Source: Alentia gelatinosa
Taxonomy: Eukaryota > Annelida > Polychaeta > Phyllodocida > Polynoidae
Assembly: GCA_950022655.1 (NCBI GenBank)
Contig: OX465587.1
Coordinates: 29,825,716-29,889,715, forward strand
DNA: 64,000 nt
Reading direction: 5' to 3'
The notes below the pieces were generated by a model, which searched no databases, had not been told where the DNA came from, and saw nothing but the letters and a program-made list of their open reading frames with translations. Position 1 is the first letter of the stretch; every line of letters starts with the position of its first letter. The translations under genes were made by a program, and so were the position numbers. This document shows, piece after piece, positions 1 through 11,072 of the stretch.

Positions 1-181
1 TATCTTGTCGGGGAATTTCCATCTCCACATAAGGTGGGCCCTGTCCATGTTTGGGACTCACAAATGACGACCACTCATGACGTCCGCTTTTGCTATTTGC
101 GAGGCCGTTTTTTTTGTGTCTCGTAATTCTGATGATTATATCAGTGCCGGCACTTCCGGAAAAATCTCTCCACATCGTCTC

Positions 182-478
182 GATGGGCGAGTGGAGATGG
201 GGCGGAGTTATGGCCCGCCGCCCGCCGCCCGCCACCCGCCACCCGCCGTACACCGTACACCGCTCGCCGCCCGCCGCCCGCCGCCCGCCGCCCGCCGCCC
301 GCCCACCCGGGCGATGGGCGAGTGGAGATGGGGCGGAGTTATGGCTCGCCGCCCGCCGCCCGCCGCCCGCCACCCGCCGTACACCGTACACCGCTCGCCG
401 CCCGCCGCCCGCCGCCCGCCGCCCGCCGCCCGCCGTACACCGCTCGTCGCCCGCCGCCCGCCGCCCGCCGCCTCCCGT
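182..478. repeat. GC-rich minisatellite, GCCCGCC-type
   Basis: Dense run of CGCCCGCCGCC and CACCCGCC units. A longer unit of about 131 bp, starting GATGGGCGAGTGGAGATGG, begins at 182 and again at 313, so the array is a duplicated composite of a unique lead and a short-unit tail. Open frames here read as Arg-Pro-Pro-Ala repeats in all frames and are by-products of the repeat, not genes. Confidence 0.9.
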
Positions 479-798
479 ATGTACGCCCGCCGAGATGGGT
501 GTTAGGAGACAGGCGGCCGGAGAAAGGTCCAGCCTCAATCTCATTGTTAAAGCTGAAATACGGGAACTAATCTTAATGATAATTTCAAAAAATATAACAC
601 CACCCTCTCACTGTGTGAGAGAGTGGCCTGTGTGTTGTGCACCTGCCACTGACCGCTCACCCCGTCCCCATGTCGCAGTCTGCGCTGTGTGGGGGTATAT
701 AGGACCCACACTCAGGGGCATGGTGCTCAGTCCACAGGGTGGGAGCTGCAGGTGAAGTATGGAGGGTAGATCTTGTATTACATGAATTCACACAGAGG

Positions 799-800
<2 letters not shown>
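479..800. other. no gene seen
   Basis: Unique-looking sequence between two simple-repeat tracts. No coding frame, RNA gene or TIR element could be recognised. Confidence 0.5.
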
Positions 801-877
<77 letters not shown>

Positions 878-1065
878 CACCTGAACATAGCTATTTAGAT
901 AAACATACAGATACATGGATAGACAGACATATACAAACATACACTGACAGTCACATACACACAGTTACATGCACTCACACAATGAGATGCACAGATAAAG
1001 AAACACAGATACACATACAGATATACAGAGAAACACATGATACACATACACATACATACCTCCCC
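801..1065. repeat. (AT)n(GT)n microsatellite with degenerate CA-rich tail
   Basis: Pure AT dinucleotides at 801-838 switch to GT at 839-872. A degenerate CACATA/ACAGATACACA-rich stretch follows to about 1065. Confidence 0.95.
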
Positions 1066-1674
1066 TCCCTCCAAAAATATCATGTTTACAAAAAACCTTT
1101 ACAGGACCAGTTCAGCCTTGACCCTCATGTCATGGTTCACTGCCCTGCTAACTTTCTCTCACCTGGCCTTGCATATTCCTTACAAAGTGTGCAAAATACA
1201 GTGAGATTATCCTGAGTAAATATAGATACACAGATACAGGTACACAAATATACATAGATATTGAACATATATTGTTTTAGTTACCATATTTTCTTGTGGT
1301 CATTGTATTGCCTATTGTGCTTGTCATGGTCGGTAATCACGGCTGTGTGTACACTGCTGAGTGTCAGATCTGACTGACTGCCTTCAGCTGTCTAGGTGTC
1401 GTTTTATAGCTCCAGTCTGACAGTCGGTGTAGGTAACAATGCCCTAACACTACTCCCATGCTTTAGCATTGGAGCAGAGCTCCTATAGACGACCATTGCC
1501 TCAAAGTTGCCCAGGGTACATGTACACAAGGCCTGACAGCGCCCCACGCTACTCCCAGTGAATAAATGCCCTAGGTGGTCCCGTTCTGCACATGCTCAGC
1601 CATGTGGAGGGCGGGGCCTATTCTTTTGAATTAATTAATAGATATTAATTGCTTTATATAAGCTTTAAAGTCAT
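1066..1674. other. no gene seen
   Basis: No recognisable coding region or element. Several short open frames lack any domain-like composition. Confidence 0.5.
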
Positions 1675-2198
1675 ATCGGACAATGCCTTGAAAATTAAAA
1701 CTCTTGTTATTTTCCTGAAATTTGAATATATATGGTGATCTCTAAGTGTTGTGGAATATACATCTAATTTAAGATATGGGGTCATTGTGCTAGTTTTCTT
1801 TAATTTAGAATGATGATAATATCATGACAGAATATGTAGAAATTCATAAAGTTAGATTTTACATGGTAAGGCCCATATCTTTTTTTTTTTTAGACTTTCA
1901 CAGAATATTGCTAGCGTGTAGTACTGCACATCTAAGATTAAAAAATCATAGTTCTCCGCCCTTGCTATTGAAAGAATTGAAGAAAACTATATTATTTAAT
2001 ACATTTCCTATATAGTTCGATCGATTATAAATTGGCTTAATTCACCTATTGGTCAATGGGTAAGGTAAAATTCGAAAATGGTTAATATTTCACTCATTTG
2101 ATATTAGAATAAGTCAAAGGAACTGGTTTTAATTCAAAATTACCAGCATTTTAAAATCACCAGGTGGCGCCACTGTGTATTGTGGGATATGCCTTTAA
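1675..2198 (+). mobile_element. TTAA-flanked MITE, AGGCATATC family, copy 1
   Basis: TTAA at 1675-1678 is followed by AGTCATATCGGACAATG. The right end carries GGTGGCGCCACTG and then GATATGCCT (2186-2194) before TTAA at 2195-2198. The 9-bp ends AGGCATATC/GATATGCCT are inverted copies, with one mismatch here. Related copies lie at 19373-20070, 22836-23210 and 59594-59711. A TTAA target duplication is typical of piggyBac-like and Kolobok transposons. The ends do not start with CCC, so the superfamily is open. No coding capacity. Confidence 0.75.
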
Positions 2199-2655
2199 AG
2201 TGCATGAAGAAGGCAGTCTGGGAGTCTGAATAGCACTGGCATAGATCTATCAACAAAGGGAGAGTGGAATTTATTTTCTTTTATAAATTTTTCTGGGTTT
2301 TTTTTCTGTTTTGCTGAATATCTGATGATATGAAATATTAGTATCATAGTATATTGTTTATTACATGAATACATTCAATTGTGTGTGCTTTTTAAAATCT
2401 GTTTGTTAAATTATAAATGTATATAGTTTTACAAAAGTTGAGACAGTGATTTTTAGCATCACGTCACAAGTAAATAAGACATAAGATGCAATAAAAAATA
2501 AAAGCCAGATGTAAGGAATAAGACATTCTGTTCTTTCAGTGCGTTTTACCGTGAAAAATACTATCATATTTGTATTACTTGTATATATACAGCTCCCATT
2601 ACCTATGTTTTTTACTGAAGTAAAGGGGGAGAAGCTCACACTAGGAAAAAAGGAC
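2199..2655. other. no gene seen
   Basis: AT-rich sequence with short overlapping open frames on both strands and nothing recognisable. Confidence 0.5.
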
Positions 2656-2996
2656 ACCGCCGTCGCCCTATGCATCCGCCATCACCCGCTGTCACCCATC
2701 GTCGCCTGCCATCCCTCGCCGTAGCCCGCCGTGGCCCGCCGTCAGCTGCCGTAGCCTACCGTAGCCTGCTGTCATCCGCCGTCGCCCGCCGTCGCCCGCC
2801 GTCCCCCAACGTCGCCCGCCGTCGCCCGCCGTCGCCCGCCGTCGCCCGCCGTCCCCCAACGTCCCCCAACGTCCCCCAACGTCGCCCGCCGTCCCCCAAC
2901 GTCGCCCGCCGTCGCCAGCCGTCACCAGCCGTCGCCAGCCGTTGCCGTCGTCGCCTGCCGTCAGCTGCTGTAGCCCATCGTCGCCTGCCGTCAACC
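2656..2996. repeat. 10-bp minisatellite GTCGCCCGCC
   Basis: About 34 copies of a 10-bp unit, GTCGCCCGCC, with GTCCCCCAAC and GTCGCCAGCC variants interspersed as blocks. All six frames are open because the unit lacks stops, giving Arg-Arg-Pro-Pro-Ser or Thr-Ala-Gly-Asp-Gly repeats. These are not genes. Confidence 0.93.
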
Positions 2997-3193
2997 AACA
3001 TCCATTTGGTGTCCAAAGCGCCGTTTCTAGTACAGCCGTTTTCCCAATGTTTCTTTACTGGTGGTGTCCTCTGGTGTCCAATTGCAACAACTTTAGAGGT
3101 ATGACCTTGACTCCTGGCATGTTTACTCAGAGTGTCCACCTCAAGGGAAGGTCGTGTCTTTGAGATGAATGAACATTGTGTATAGTGATTATT

Positions 3194-3480
3194 CTATCGT
3201 AGTAGGTGGATGCCGGGTCTAAGGCCTGGTGTTCACCAACTACGATAGAAATTTAGACCTGCCGATATGGCACCAATACAAAAAGCTAATATCGGAGACC
3301 TATCAGGAAGGTGCAAAATCGTAGACAGATGTCTAGACATGCCAATCCACCATGCATCTGAATGGGTGTTTTTAGGTGCCTAATCGTAGAAACGTGGTCA
3401 ACTGCTCCGATATCTTCTATCGGTAGGTGCATCGTAGACCATATCGGTGCCATATCGTAGTAGGTGGACGCCGGGCCTAA
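3194..3480. mobile_element. TAA-flanked MITE, GGCCTGGTGTTCACC ends, with abutting solo end
   Basis: TAA at 3220-3222 then GGCCTGGTGTTCACCAACTA. The right end reads TAGTAGGTGGACGCCGGGCC and then TAA at 3478-3480, giving imperfect 25-30 bp TIRs around a 255-bp body. Just upstream, 3194-3219 is another copy of the right end and shares the TAA, as if two copies were joined head to tail. A 3-bp TAA duplication fits PIF/Harbinger-like insertion. Confidence 0.7.
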
Positions 3481-4126
3481 CTGTAATCACGTCATATTTT
3501 AGTCTACAGGGCCAGAACTGTGCAACTCATCTGGAGTTGCAATTCAGTGAATCAAGAGATTTGTAACATTTCCAGACACTATCGGCTGGGTGTCAGAATC
3601 AAAACAAATGATATCAGATACTGCCATGGCGAAGTTTAAAGCCCTGTTTTCCCCAATAATTTCCCTAATAACTAGCAAAAGATTCTCGCCGACTCTGCCA
3701 GGAGTCTGGACAACGATCAGGAAAATGGCGTCAGCTTGAATGGAACAGTCGCTTAAATACAGGTAACGGGACCGACCAACTCCTCCCACATCTTTTCTGG
3801 CTGCTCGTAAAAGATTACAAACACTCCCTTGTTGCCGTGTCGCCTCACCTATTATTAGATTACCTCCAGGGATCTCCCCGTGACGTCATACAAACTTAAG
3901 AGGGATTCCCTGATAACGGCGTGAAAAGCCACAATGACGTCTGGAGAAGGTATCTCCAAATAAGGACGACAAGAATAGACTGTAGTACATCCCATTGTCG
4001 CCAGGGCTCAGGCGCTCAAACTCGTACCTCTGAAGGCGGTCGGATCGTGAACGGACTACGGCAAGAAAATTCAAGGAGCAAATGGCATGTTACACTGGCA
4101 ACCAGAGCTACACAAAGTTAGCTCAG
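3481..4126. other. no supported gene; one unrecognised 81-codon open frame
   Basis: An 81-codon open frame on the minus strand (3544-3789) has ordinary amino-acid composition, but I recognise no domain and see no clear splice sites or homologue. It could be an exon or chance. Nothing else stands out. Confidence 0.35.
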
Positions 4127-4743
4127 GGACCTGTTTCACTAGTTTCGTGACATGTCTGTGACACCATACAGATATTGGGGCTGTCTAGTTTCATGACAAC
4201 ATAAGTAGCGGCCCTTAGGAAAAGACAGACCCCGAACATAAGAATTAGACAAATCTACACATCATGTGACCTGTTTCACTAGTCTCGTGACATGTCTGTG
4301 ACACCATACAGACATTGGGGCTGTCTAGTTTCGTGACATGTCTGTGACACCATACAGAAATTGGGGTTGTCTAGTTTTGTGACATGTCTGTGACATTATA
4401 CAAACATTGGGGCTGTCTAGATTCTTGACATGTATGTGACACCATACAGACATTGGGGCTGTCTTGTTTCTTGACATGTCTGTGACACCATACAGACATT
4501 GGGGCTGTCTAGTTTTGTGACAACACAAGTAGCTGCCCTTAGGAAAAGACAGACCCCAAACATAAGAATTAGACAAATCTACACATCATGGATTTGTTTC
4601 ACTAGTTTCGTGACAAAAGTGTTACTACATGAAAAGCGGCACCAACTGTGCAAGCAAGAACGGACAAAATGAAGTCTAATGTCTAGCTCTTGACACACCA
4701 TCTAGACGCCATCTAGACATGTCACGAAACTAGTGAAACAGGT
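4127..4743. mobile_element. TIR element with internal 46-bp tandem repeats
   Basis: The ends are about 30-bp inverted repeats: GGACCTGTTTCACTAGTTTC at the left (about 4127-4155) and its complement at 4712-4743. Inside, a 46-bp unit beginning CGTGACATGTCTGTGACACC occurs about five times in tandem (about 4287-4516). A larger block, including the left TIR, repeats from 4268 with a 139-bp offset. No coding capacity. Confidence 0.8.
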
Positions 4744-4747
4744 ACCT

Positions 4748-5047
4748 GGTCGGGTTAAATAATGGACCGCCTTGATCTAGTAGCCGGACCTGTTTGTTAC
4801 TCTCCAACCAGATATTTGGTACTGATTAGAGAGAGTGTTGTGTGATTATCTCGAAGCCAGTTTTCAATTTTCTTATTCACTTTTGTGTATATTTCTTAAT
4901 ACAATGAGCATAAAGCTAGGTTTTATTATCAATTTCTTAGCTATAAATATTTCTCACCAAGTAAATTTACCTGTATAGCCTAAATGGAAGAAAACTACCT
5001 GGATCGAGGTCCACCCTGACTGATCCTGTGTGTGATTTAACCCGACC
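4748..5047. mobile_element. short TIR element, GGTCGGGTTAAA ends
   Basis: GGTCGGGTTAAA at 4748-4759 is matched by TTTAACCCGACC at 5036-5047, bounding exactly 300 bp. A related end occurs near 10227 (TAACCCGACC), and related internal motifs around CACTCTCCA occur near 9697 and 40695. It abuts the previous element. Non-autonomous and unclassified. Confidence 0.65.
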
Positions 5048-5090
5048 AACCCCTATAGCGTAGAAAGGGGTTGGTTGCCAAACTAATGGC

Positions 5091-5370
5091 ATGTTCATCA
5101 TTAATGAATGAACTTGCAATTATAAATGAATAACAATTTAAAGGTTTGGGTTATATTTAGACTATGGATAGTTTTCTATAACCCACTTGTACCCAGTCAA
5201 CTTGCCATTTCTGCAACCGCCTGAGTCTAGGAACAAAACGTATCAAGCACCAGTGTGTCAATGAGATATTTCGGTCTCTAGTGATTGGTCATGGTCAGCT
5301 GGCCATGCCTTTAAGACCCTGGCACCCTGCTCCTTATCCAATAGCACAGCAAATATCACGCAGGTAGTGA
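5091..5370 (+). repeat. dispersed repeat, copy 1
   Basis: Clearly the same sequence as 61580-61870 (shared blocks include CACCCAGTCAACTTGCCATT and CAAGCACCAGTG). Part of it recurs inverted at 37780-37920. The type is unknown and there is no coding frame. Confidence 0.75.
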
Positions 5371-5825
5371 AGGGATAGATTATTTTCAGCAAGCTGGAAG
5401 TGTTTGTGACCACTCTAACCTTTTATAGGCAACGTATATAACATCCTGTTCGAACTGGATTGTCCTAGTATCATACCTGTAGAGTGTTAAGATCTGTATC
5501 TTAACTTTTCTCAAATATGATTATTATATGTTATACAATATCCAATAACCAAAATATAGATTATGTGTACATACATTAAAAAAAAAAAGTAGCTCAACCT
5601 TGATATATATTAGGATTTTTAGAAGTGCTTGCCTTGATCTTACACATACTTGTCATCATCTGAAATGGAATTCTTTGATTTTCTGAATTTATCGACAAAA
5701 TGTTGAATTCGTCATGAATGCATTCTTGTCGTTCTTACACATATTCTGGCACCATTATAACACAAGACTGGATAAAATCTCACGTCCATGATCTTGTCAT
5801 ACTGTGACCTGTACATAGCCGGCCT
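5371..5825. other. no gene seen
   Basis: AT-rich, with a short poly-A run near 5578-5588. No recognisable element. Confidence 0.5.
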
Positions 5826-5975
5826 GAGCACTGAGCAGCTCCGAGCAGCTCCAAGAATCCCCGAGCGTTTTCGAGCGGCTCCGAGCAGCTCCGAACAGCT
5901 CCGAACAGCTCTGAGCAGCCCCCAACAGCTCTGAACATCTCCGAGCAGCTCCGAGCAACTCGGAGCGGCAGGTAC
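5826..5975. repeat. 10-bp minisatellite GAGCAGCTCC
   Basis: About 15 degenerate copies of GAGCAGCTCC (variants GAACAGCTCC, CAAGAATCCC). The apparent minus-strand Cys-Ser-Glu-Leu-Leu-Gly-Ala repeat proteins are translations of this array. Confidence 0.9.
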
Positions 5976-6124
5976 GCGCGACACTACCGCCATCTATCTT
6001 CACATTCAGGAAGCACCGCGGTGGTGTACACTACAATCTCGCCACCTAGTGTTTCCCCATAGAACTATCCAACTCCCCTCCCAGGAATGGGTTTCAGATA
6101 CTCTCTGGTGAAATCATCTCATTT

Positions 6125-6678
6125 TTATTACCCACCAAATACGTAGTCTCCATAGGAAATGCATAGAGCACCTGGAAACAACTACCCGGAGATTCTGGCA
6201 TGTCAGAATCTCCTGCGGGAGAACCCGGAAAACAGTCCCATCCATGATAATGTCAAATCATCATTTACTTCGAAACAAGTTTCATGGATATTCATTAAAT
6301 ATAAATTATTTACAATTAGTCCTAGTAATCTCATTTACCATCAGATCTCACTGGCATAAACCGTTTTATATGCTAAAATCACAGGTTAATGGAGAACTAT
6401 ATTATTAGTGTAAGTCTACACCGAATTACTGCCACACTTGACAGTGCTGTGTTGTCTGGAACTAAATGGCTTACAGAAAATTTTTAATTGCAATAAATTT
6501 GTTATCAATATTGTAGGTGGGTAATAAATACAATAACGACTGGATTTGTGTATGAGTGTCCACAATCTCCTTATAGTTGACGACGTAATATCCTCGCTAA
6601 TCGCTCGGATATTACTACGCGTCAACTACTCTGAGATTACAGCCACTCCTACACAAAACCAGTCATTATTGTGTATGT
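6125..6678 (+). mobile_element. hairpin-tailed element, family HTE-A, copy 1
   Basis: TTATTACCCACC at 6125-6136 and its exact complement GGTGGGTAATAA at 6516-6527 bound a body of about 380 bp. Directly after lies an imperfect hairpin (6524-6678) with arms of about 70 bp that pair from AATACAATAACGACTGG inwards. Near the tip are GTTGACGACGTAATA on the left and ATTACTACGCGTCAAC (6611-6626) on the right. The same layout and body recur at 8377-8936. Non-coding; apparently a non-autonomous mobile element of unknown class. Confidence 0.75.
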
Positions 6679-7020
6679 ATTTGGCTTGCGTTTTGGTACT
6701 TGGACAGTGGCACCGTTAGTTTTTTTTCAATTTATGTCCGTAAAACCAAAACTTTTTGCCCAAATCTCAGACAACTGAAAAAGAAATTCTCTATATTTTT
6801 AACAATTCGCTTGTTAACAAGATATTTAAGACCTCTTTCATTAATTACCAATTTCTAATTCCAATTGGCTAAATTATTATATTGCGTTGATACCATAGCA
6901 TATTTCTTATACTTCTTTTTTTTGTGTTTTCATTTCTTCTTTGCTACTGTGCTCTTTCAGGCATATGATATTACAGTACCCCCACCCCCTCACATCTCTC
7001 CCTCTTCTCTTTTACCCCCC
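6679..7020. other. no gene seen
   Basis: AT-rich sequence leading into the pyrimidine tract, with no recognisable feature. Confidence 0.5.
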
Positions 7021-7077
7021 TCGGTATCTATCTATCTATCTATCTATCTATATATCTATTCATTTATATGAATAGGT

Positions 7078-7116
<39 letters not shown>

Positions 7117-7640
7117 TCTCTCTCCCTTTCTCCTCTCTCACCCTCTATCCCCAGTCTCCCTCCTTTTACTCTTCCCTTTTTCCCCTTTCTCTGTCTTCTC
7201 TCTCTCTTTCACTATTCTCTGTTCTCTTTATATATTCTTTCTCTGCTCTCCTCCCTTTTCCTCTCTATCTCTATCTTCCTCTTTCAATCTTAACTTTCTC
7301 TGCTCTCTCCCCCCTTCCTCCTTTTCCCCTCTCTTCGCTATCCCTTTTCTCTCTCCTCTCTCTCCCTCTTCCTCTCTCTTTCCTCTATCCCTTTGTCTCC
7401 CCATTGTCTCCCCCCCTTTCTCTTCTCTCACTCATCTCTCTCCCCTGTCCTCTCTTTCTTCTGTCTCTCTCCTGTCTCTCTTCTCTCTCTTCCTCTTCCT
7501 CTTTTTCCTCTCTCCCTTTGTCTGTCCCCTGTCTCTTCTCTCACTCTTCTCTCACCCCTCTCTCTCCTCTCTCCTCCCGCTCTCCTCTCTTTCTTCTCTC
7601 TCTCCCTCTCTCTCCCCCCTTTATGTCTATCTATCTCCTT
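7021..7640. repeat. (TATC)n and long polypyrimidine tract
   Basis: TATC tetranucleotides at about 7026-7052, then from 7080 a (CT)n run that degrades into about 560 bp of almost uninterrupted C/T with CTCTCT, CCCTTT and TTCCTC blocks. The long Leu/Ser/Pro-rich frames are by-products of composition. Confidence 0.95.
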
Positions 7641-8376
7641 CTTTCCTCCCTGTCAGATATCATACTCCTACGAGTCGGGGGGAAACAAATTCGTGCTATC
7701 AATACAAAATGACTCAAAAACCCTGGCATTTAAGTGATTTAAATCCCTCTGGAAATAGCTCGGTCTATTTAGAGGTCCCAGTCCTCCCCTGAACCTGACA
7801 GTACACCGGGTTCAGGGAAGTCAGGGAAGTCATCCTGGAATAGGTCCCGGGTGCTGATAGATGAATGTCAGAAGTGATCTCAACCACTGAGGTGGCCCCG
7901 TGTTGAAGGGTAAGTTATGAATAATCCACGATCTCTAATCTCTAAGGCTAAGATTGTCTCTCCACTCTATGCTGAAGGTCTATCGCTTGCTACTCTTGCG
8001 TTATTATTTAACACTCTTGGCCAAGAGATAAAAATATGTTTGGAGGTCAACATGGACATTTATCATCGAACACTTCTGCTAGCAGTGTACCGTGGACATC
8101 AGGTACACAAAAGACTATACGAAAGACAATAATTATTCGGAGCTAAGATAACAAGATAAGATTCACTGCCCGTTACTGGCCACATTGTAAAATTGTATCA
8201 CCCCCATTTACCATTAACCATCATCAAAGTATGTCACCCTTTTATCTAGATGTATCCTATAACGTTATTGCGGTATCGGTTCACAACAGCAAGAACTGAT
8301 CAATAGGAGAGCCTTATCTCTCCTCATAGAAGAGCAACTTTATTTCATTTGAAAATACATGTGCATACAGTCAGGT
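7641..8376. other. no gene seen
   Basis: No recognisable coding region or mobile-element ends. Open frames are short and unremarkable. Confidence 0.45.
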
Positions 8377-8936
8377 TTTATTTCCCACAGGTAGATCTAA
8401 TACGGAGTCTCCATAGGCAATGTATAGAGCACCTGGAATCAACTACCCGGAGATTCTGACATGTCAGAATCTCCTGCAGGAGATTCCGGAAAAAAGTCCC
8501 ATCCATAATGAGGTCAAATTATCATGTACTATAAGTTTTTAGAATGTTCATTCAATATCAATTATTTAAAATCAGTCATAATAATCTCATTTACCATCAG
8601 AAATCACTGTCATAGCATGCTTTTCACGCTAAAATCATGGGGAAATGGCGAACTATATTATTGGTGTAAGTCTACACCGAATTACTGCTAGGTTTGACAG
8701 TGCTGTGGTGTTTGGAACTAAATGTCTTGCAGAAACATATCTATTGCAATAGATTTGTTATTAATCTTGAAGGTGGGTAATAAATACAATAACGACTGGA
8801 TTTGTATACAAGTGGCCGTAATCTCCTCATAGTTGACAACGTAATATCCTCGCTAATCGCTCGGATATTACTACGCATCAACTACTCGGAGATTACGGCC
8901 TCTCGTACACAAAACCAGTCATTATTGTGTATATAT
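8377..8936 (+). mobile_element. hairpin-tailed element, HTE-A, copy 2
   Basis: Same body and order as the copy at 6125: TTTATTTCCCAC (8377-8388), a GAGATTCTGACATGTCAGAATCTCC-like inner palindrome that recurs in copy 1, GGTGGGTAATAA (8772-8783), then a hairpin at 8779-8936. The arm includes CGACTGGATTTGTATACAAG, and the right arm holds ATTACTACGCATCAAC. Several bases differ from copy 1 in one or both arms. Confidence 0.75.
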
Positions 8937-9110
8937 ACGGAGCCCACAGATCGCTTCCGAGTAGAATACGGAACGCCGTATTCTCCTAGGAGAATACCGC
9001 ATTTTCGGCCACCTGACGGGCATGTTTCTTTCGCTAAATCTACCGCATGAGCTCGTAGAGCTCATGCGGTAGATTTAGCGAAAGAAACAAGGTACAAGGA
9101 CCCGTCCCAC
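8937..9110. repeat. composite palindromes, including a perfect 32-bp inverted repeat
   Basis: 9023-9054 and 9058-9089 are perfect reverse complements (32 bp, 3-nt spacer GTA) with the core TCTACCGCATGAGCTC. Just upstream, ACGCCGTATTCTCC...GGAGAATACCGC forms a shorter inverted repeat. The stretch abuts an HTE-A element. Confidence 0.9.
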
Positions 9111-9860
9111 TTAGGTTAACAAGTTTCACTTGTACTATACACCTCTAAATATTCGTAATTATTTAATAACTTACCAAAATAAGTCGATGTCAAAGCCGAA
9201 ATGAAACTGTGCTGGTAGTGCGGAAGTTGTTTTATGCTACGCACCATGCGCATGCGTCATCATAACTCTCCACGCAGAGGTATTCAGTGCAACGCATAAC
9301 ACAACAGCCGCTTGGAGACTATTTGACCTCAAAGCGTGCCGGTATGCCGGCATACCGGGACACTACACTGGTTCGCCTAAAGTACCACTTGCATAGCAGA
9401 GGTTGGTATTTGGAGTATTTTGAGGCACAGGTGTATAGTACTAAATCCGACTAAACCCTAAGTCTCAGCTCAGCACAGACAGGGGTAGGTGGCCTGTCTA
9501 AAGACAAATGTAGTTTGGCGACCTCAAACCCAGTAGCTTCGTTCTATGTAGGCTCTAAAAGCAGAAATAGGTAGAATTCATAGCTTAATATATTGATAAT
9601 AAAGTCTAGCTTTATGGTGGTATTATTCTAAAAAATAAAATACAAACAAGAGGAAATAACAAAATGGTAAATTGGCTTCGAAGTTATGACTAAACACACT
9701 CTCCAAGCAGTATGAAAGCTAGTAGGAGTCATACACAGCTATTGGTTCAAGGTTGTCGCGTATTTAAAGGAAAATGTGGGTAGGTATCCCAGTACCCTCT
9801 ATATCTACACACAAAAGTGAATTTTACACAAGTGATGCCATCTGGTTTAATGAAACAATT
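9111..9860. other. no gene; repeat-derived sequence
   Basis: A perfect 20-bp palindrome CCGGTATGCCGGCATACCGG lies at 9339-9358. Sequence around 9366-9450 (GCAGAGGTTGGTATT) is related to 21340-21440, so this is probably old repeat DNA. No coding region recognised. Confidence 0.45.
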
Positions 9861-10150
9861 GCAGTTTCCCAAAGACACCAATACTTAAGGACTTAACTTC
9901 TCCAGATGGCCTTCCCATAGAAGTTAGTATGATGACATAGCATTTCTTTTAGCATTTCTCATTTGTACATGTTCCCAACGATCAGAATCCAGAATTATTT
10001 GAAGATTGCAATAGGACATCAGTGTCATCTTGCCATGAAGTCTAATATTGCAGTTTCCCATAGACACCAATAGTTAAGCGCTTATCTTTTCAGATGGCCT
10101 TCCCATAGAAGTCAGCATGATGATATGCCTTATTTTGCATTTTCTATTTG
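9861..10150 (+). repeat. 190-bp-period direct duplication
   Basis: GCAGTTTCCCAAAGACACCA and the following 100 bases at 9861-9960 recur diverged at about 10051-10150, sharing CAGATGGCCTTCCCATAGAA. Two copies only. Confidence 0.7.
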
Positions 10151-10760
10151 CTGATATATGAAACATATATTATCCAGATTTATTTGCAAAAATCAATAGA
10201 ATTTATAAATCACCCAAGTACCAGCATTTGTCTCTAACCCGACCAGAGCTTACGTAGTGTGGCTTTGACTTCCAGGGCAATAATTCACTCCACCAGATTA
10301 CGCCAGGTGCCGCTCCTGTGACAGACGCTGCTCAATCGACCAGAGAGACGCCAGTGGTGCCGCCACCGAGCATTCTGGTAACTATACCCATGGAGTTGAT
10401 GGTAGAAAGTAGGTGTATTAGAATTTTGTAGAAAGGATCTTGCCTTGTGGTACAATGGCCAGCCGAGCTACACTACGTGACCTACAAGCTTTAAGTGTTT
10501 CCCCCTGTATAAGCCTATGCTTGGAAAGTGTGGAATGTCCCACACTTGAAGCCATTTTTCCATATTCTTATTTGCTTTGTGTGTATTTCAAATAAGTGAC
10601 CGTAAAGGTAGACTTTATTATCAATTGTGTAGGCTATGAATCATTTATATGTACTTATTTCGGCTCTCAGAACCTACATAGAACAAAATCATACTTGGTT
10701 CGAGATTGATATACAAGGACAAGGCCTGTAACAGTTTGGAGACAGAGGTGGAAGACTTAG
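10151..10760. other. no gene seen
   Basis: Contains a TAACCCGACC end-like motif near 10227, related to the element at 4748-5047. A stop-free stretch at 10262-10430 has no recognisable domain. Nothing else is supported. Confidence 0.4.
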
Positions 10761-11072
10761 TAGAAACCGAACGAGAGTTAGACTTGACAATGTTTATGCC
10801 ACGACGGGAAGGTCGCATATTACTACGCGAGGCGTATCAACTCGAGTTCGGTTTCGTATTTATCCTACCTCGTCTATGCTTTTGTATTACTAAAGGATAA
10901 ATATTGAGTCAATGACCAATACAACTTTTTTTCTTGTAGCTGACATCCTGCTCTCTGATTGGTCAATATTGTTATTACTCTAGTGGCATAAAAACACTCT
11001 ATGTCACAGCCTGCAACATAAAATTTCCCTATGTTAAGTCTATGGCAGTTTTTTATTAGGGGTAGGATAAAA
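10761..11072 (+). mobile_element. hairpin-tailed element, family HTE-D, copy 1
   Basis: The hairpin at 10761-10856 has arms TAGAAACCGAACGAGAG and CTCGAGTTCGGTTTCG, and its interior holds ATTACTACGCGAGGCG. It abuts TTTATCCTACC (10859-10869). The inverted partner GGGGTAGGATAAAAT lies at about 11059-11073, after an ATGTTAAGTCTATGG block. Layout matches 21432-21799 and, mirrored, 58121-58372. Confidence 0.7.

Noticed and set aside
77..755. Pro/Arg-rich open frames at the window start
   Set aside because: Products of the GCCCGCC minisatellite in overlapping frames, with no independent coding evidence.
2670..3139. Open frames on both strands over the GTCGCCCGCC array
   Set aside because: All frames are open because of the 10-bp unit; no protein expected.
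7068..7737. 214-codon Leu/Ser/Pro-rich frame
   Set aside because: Composition effect of the polypyrimidine tract.
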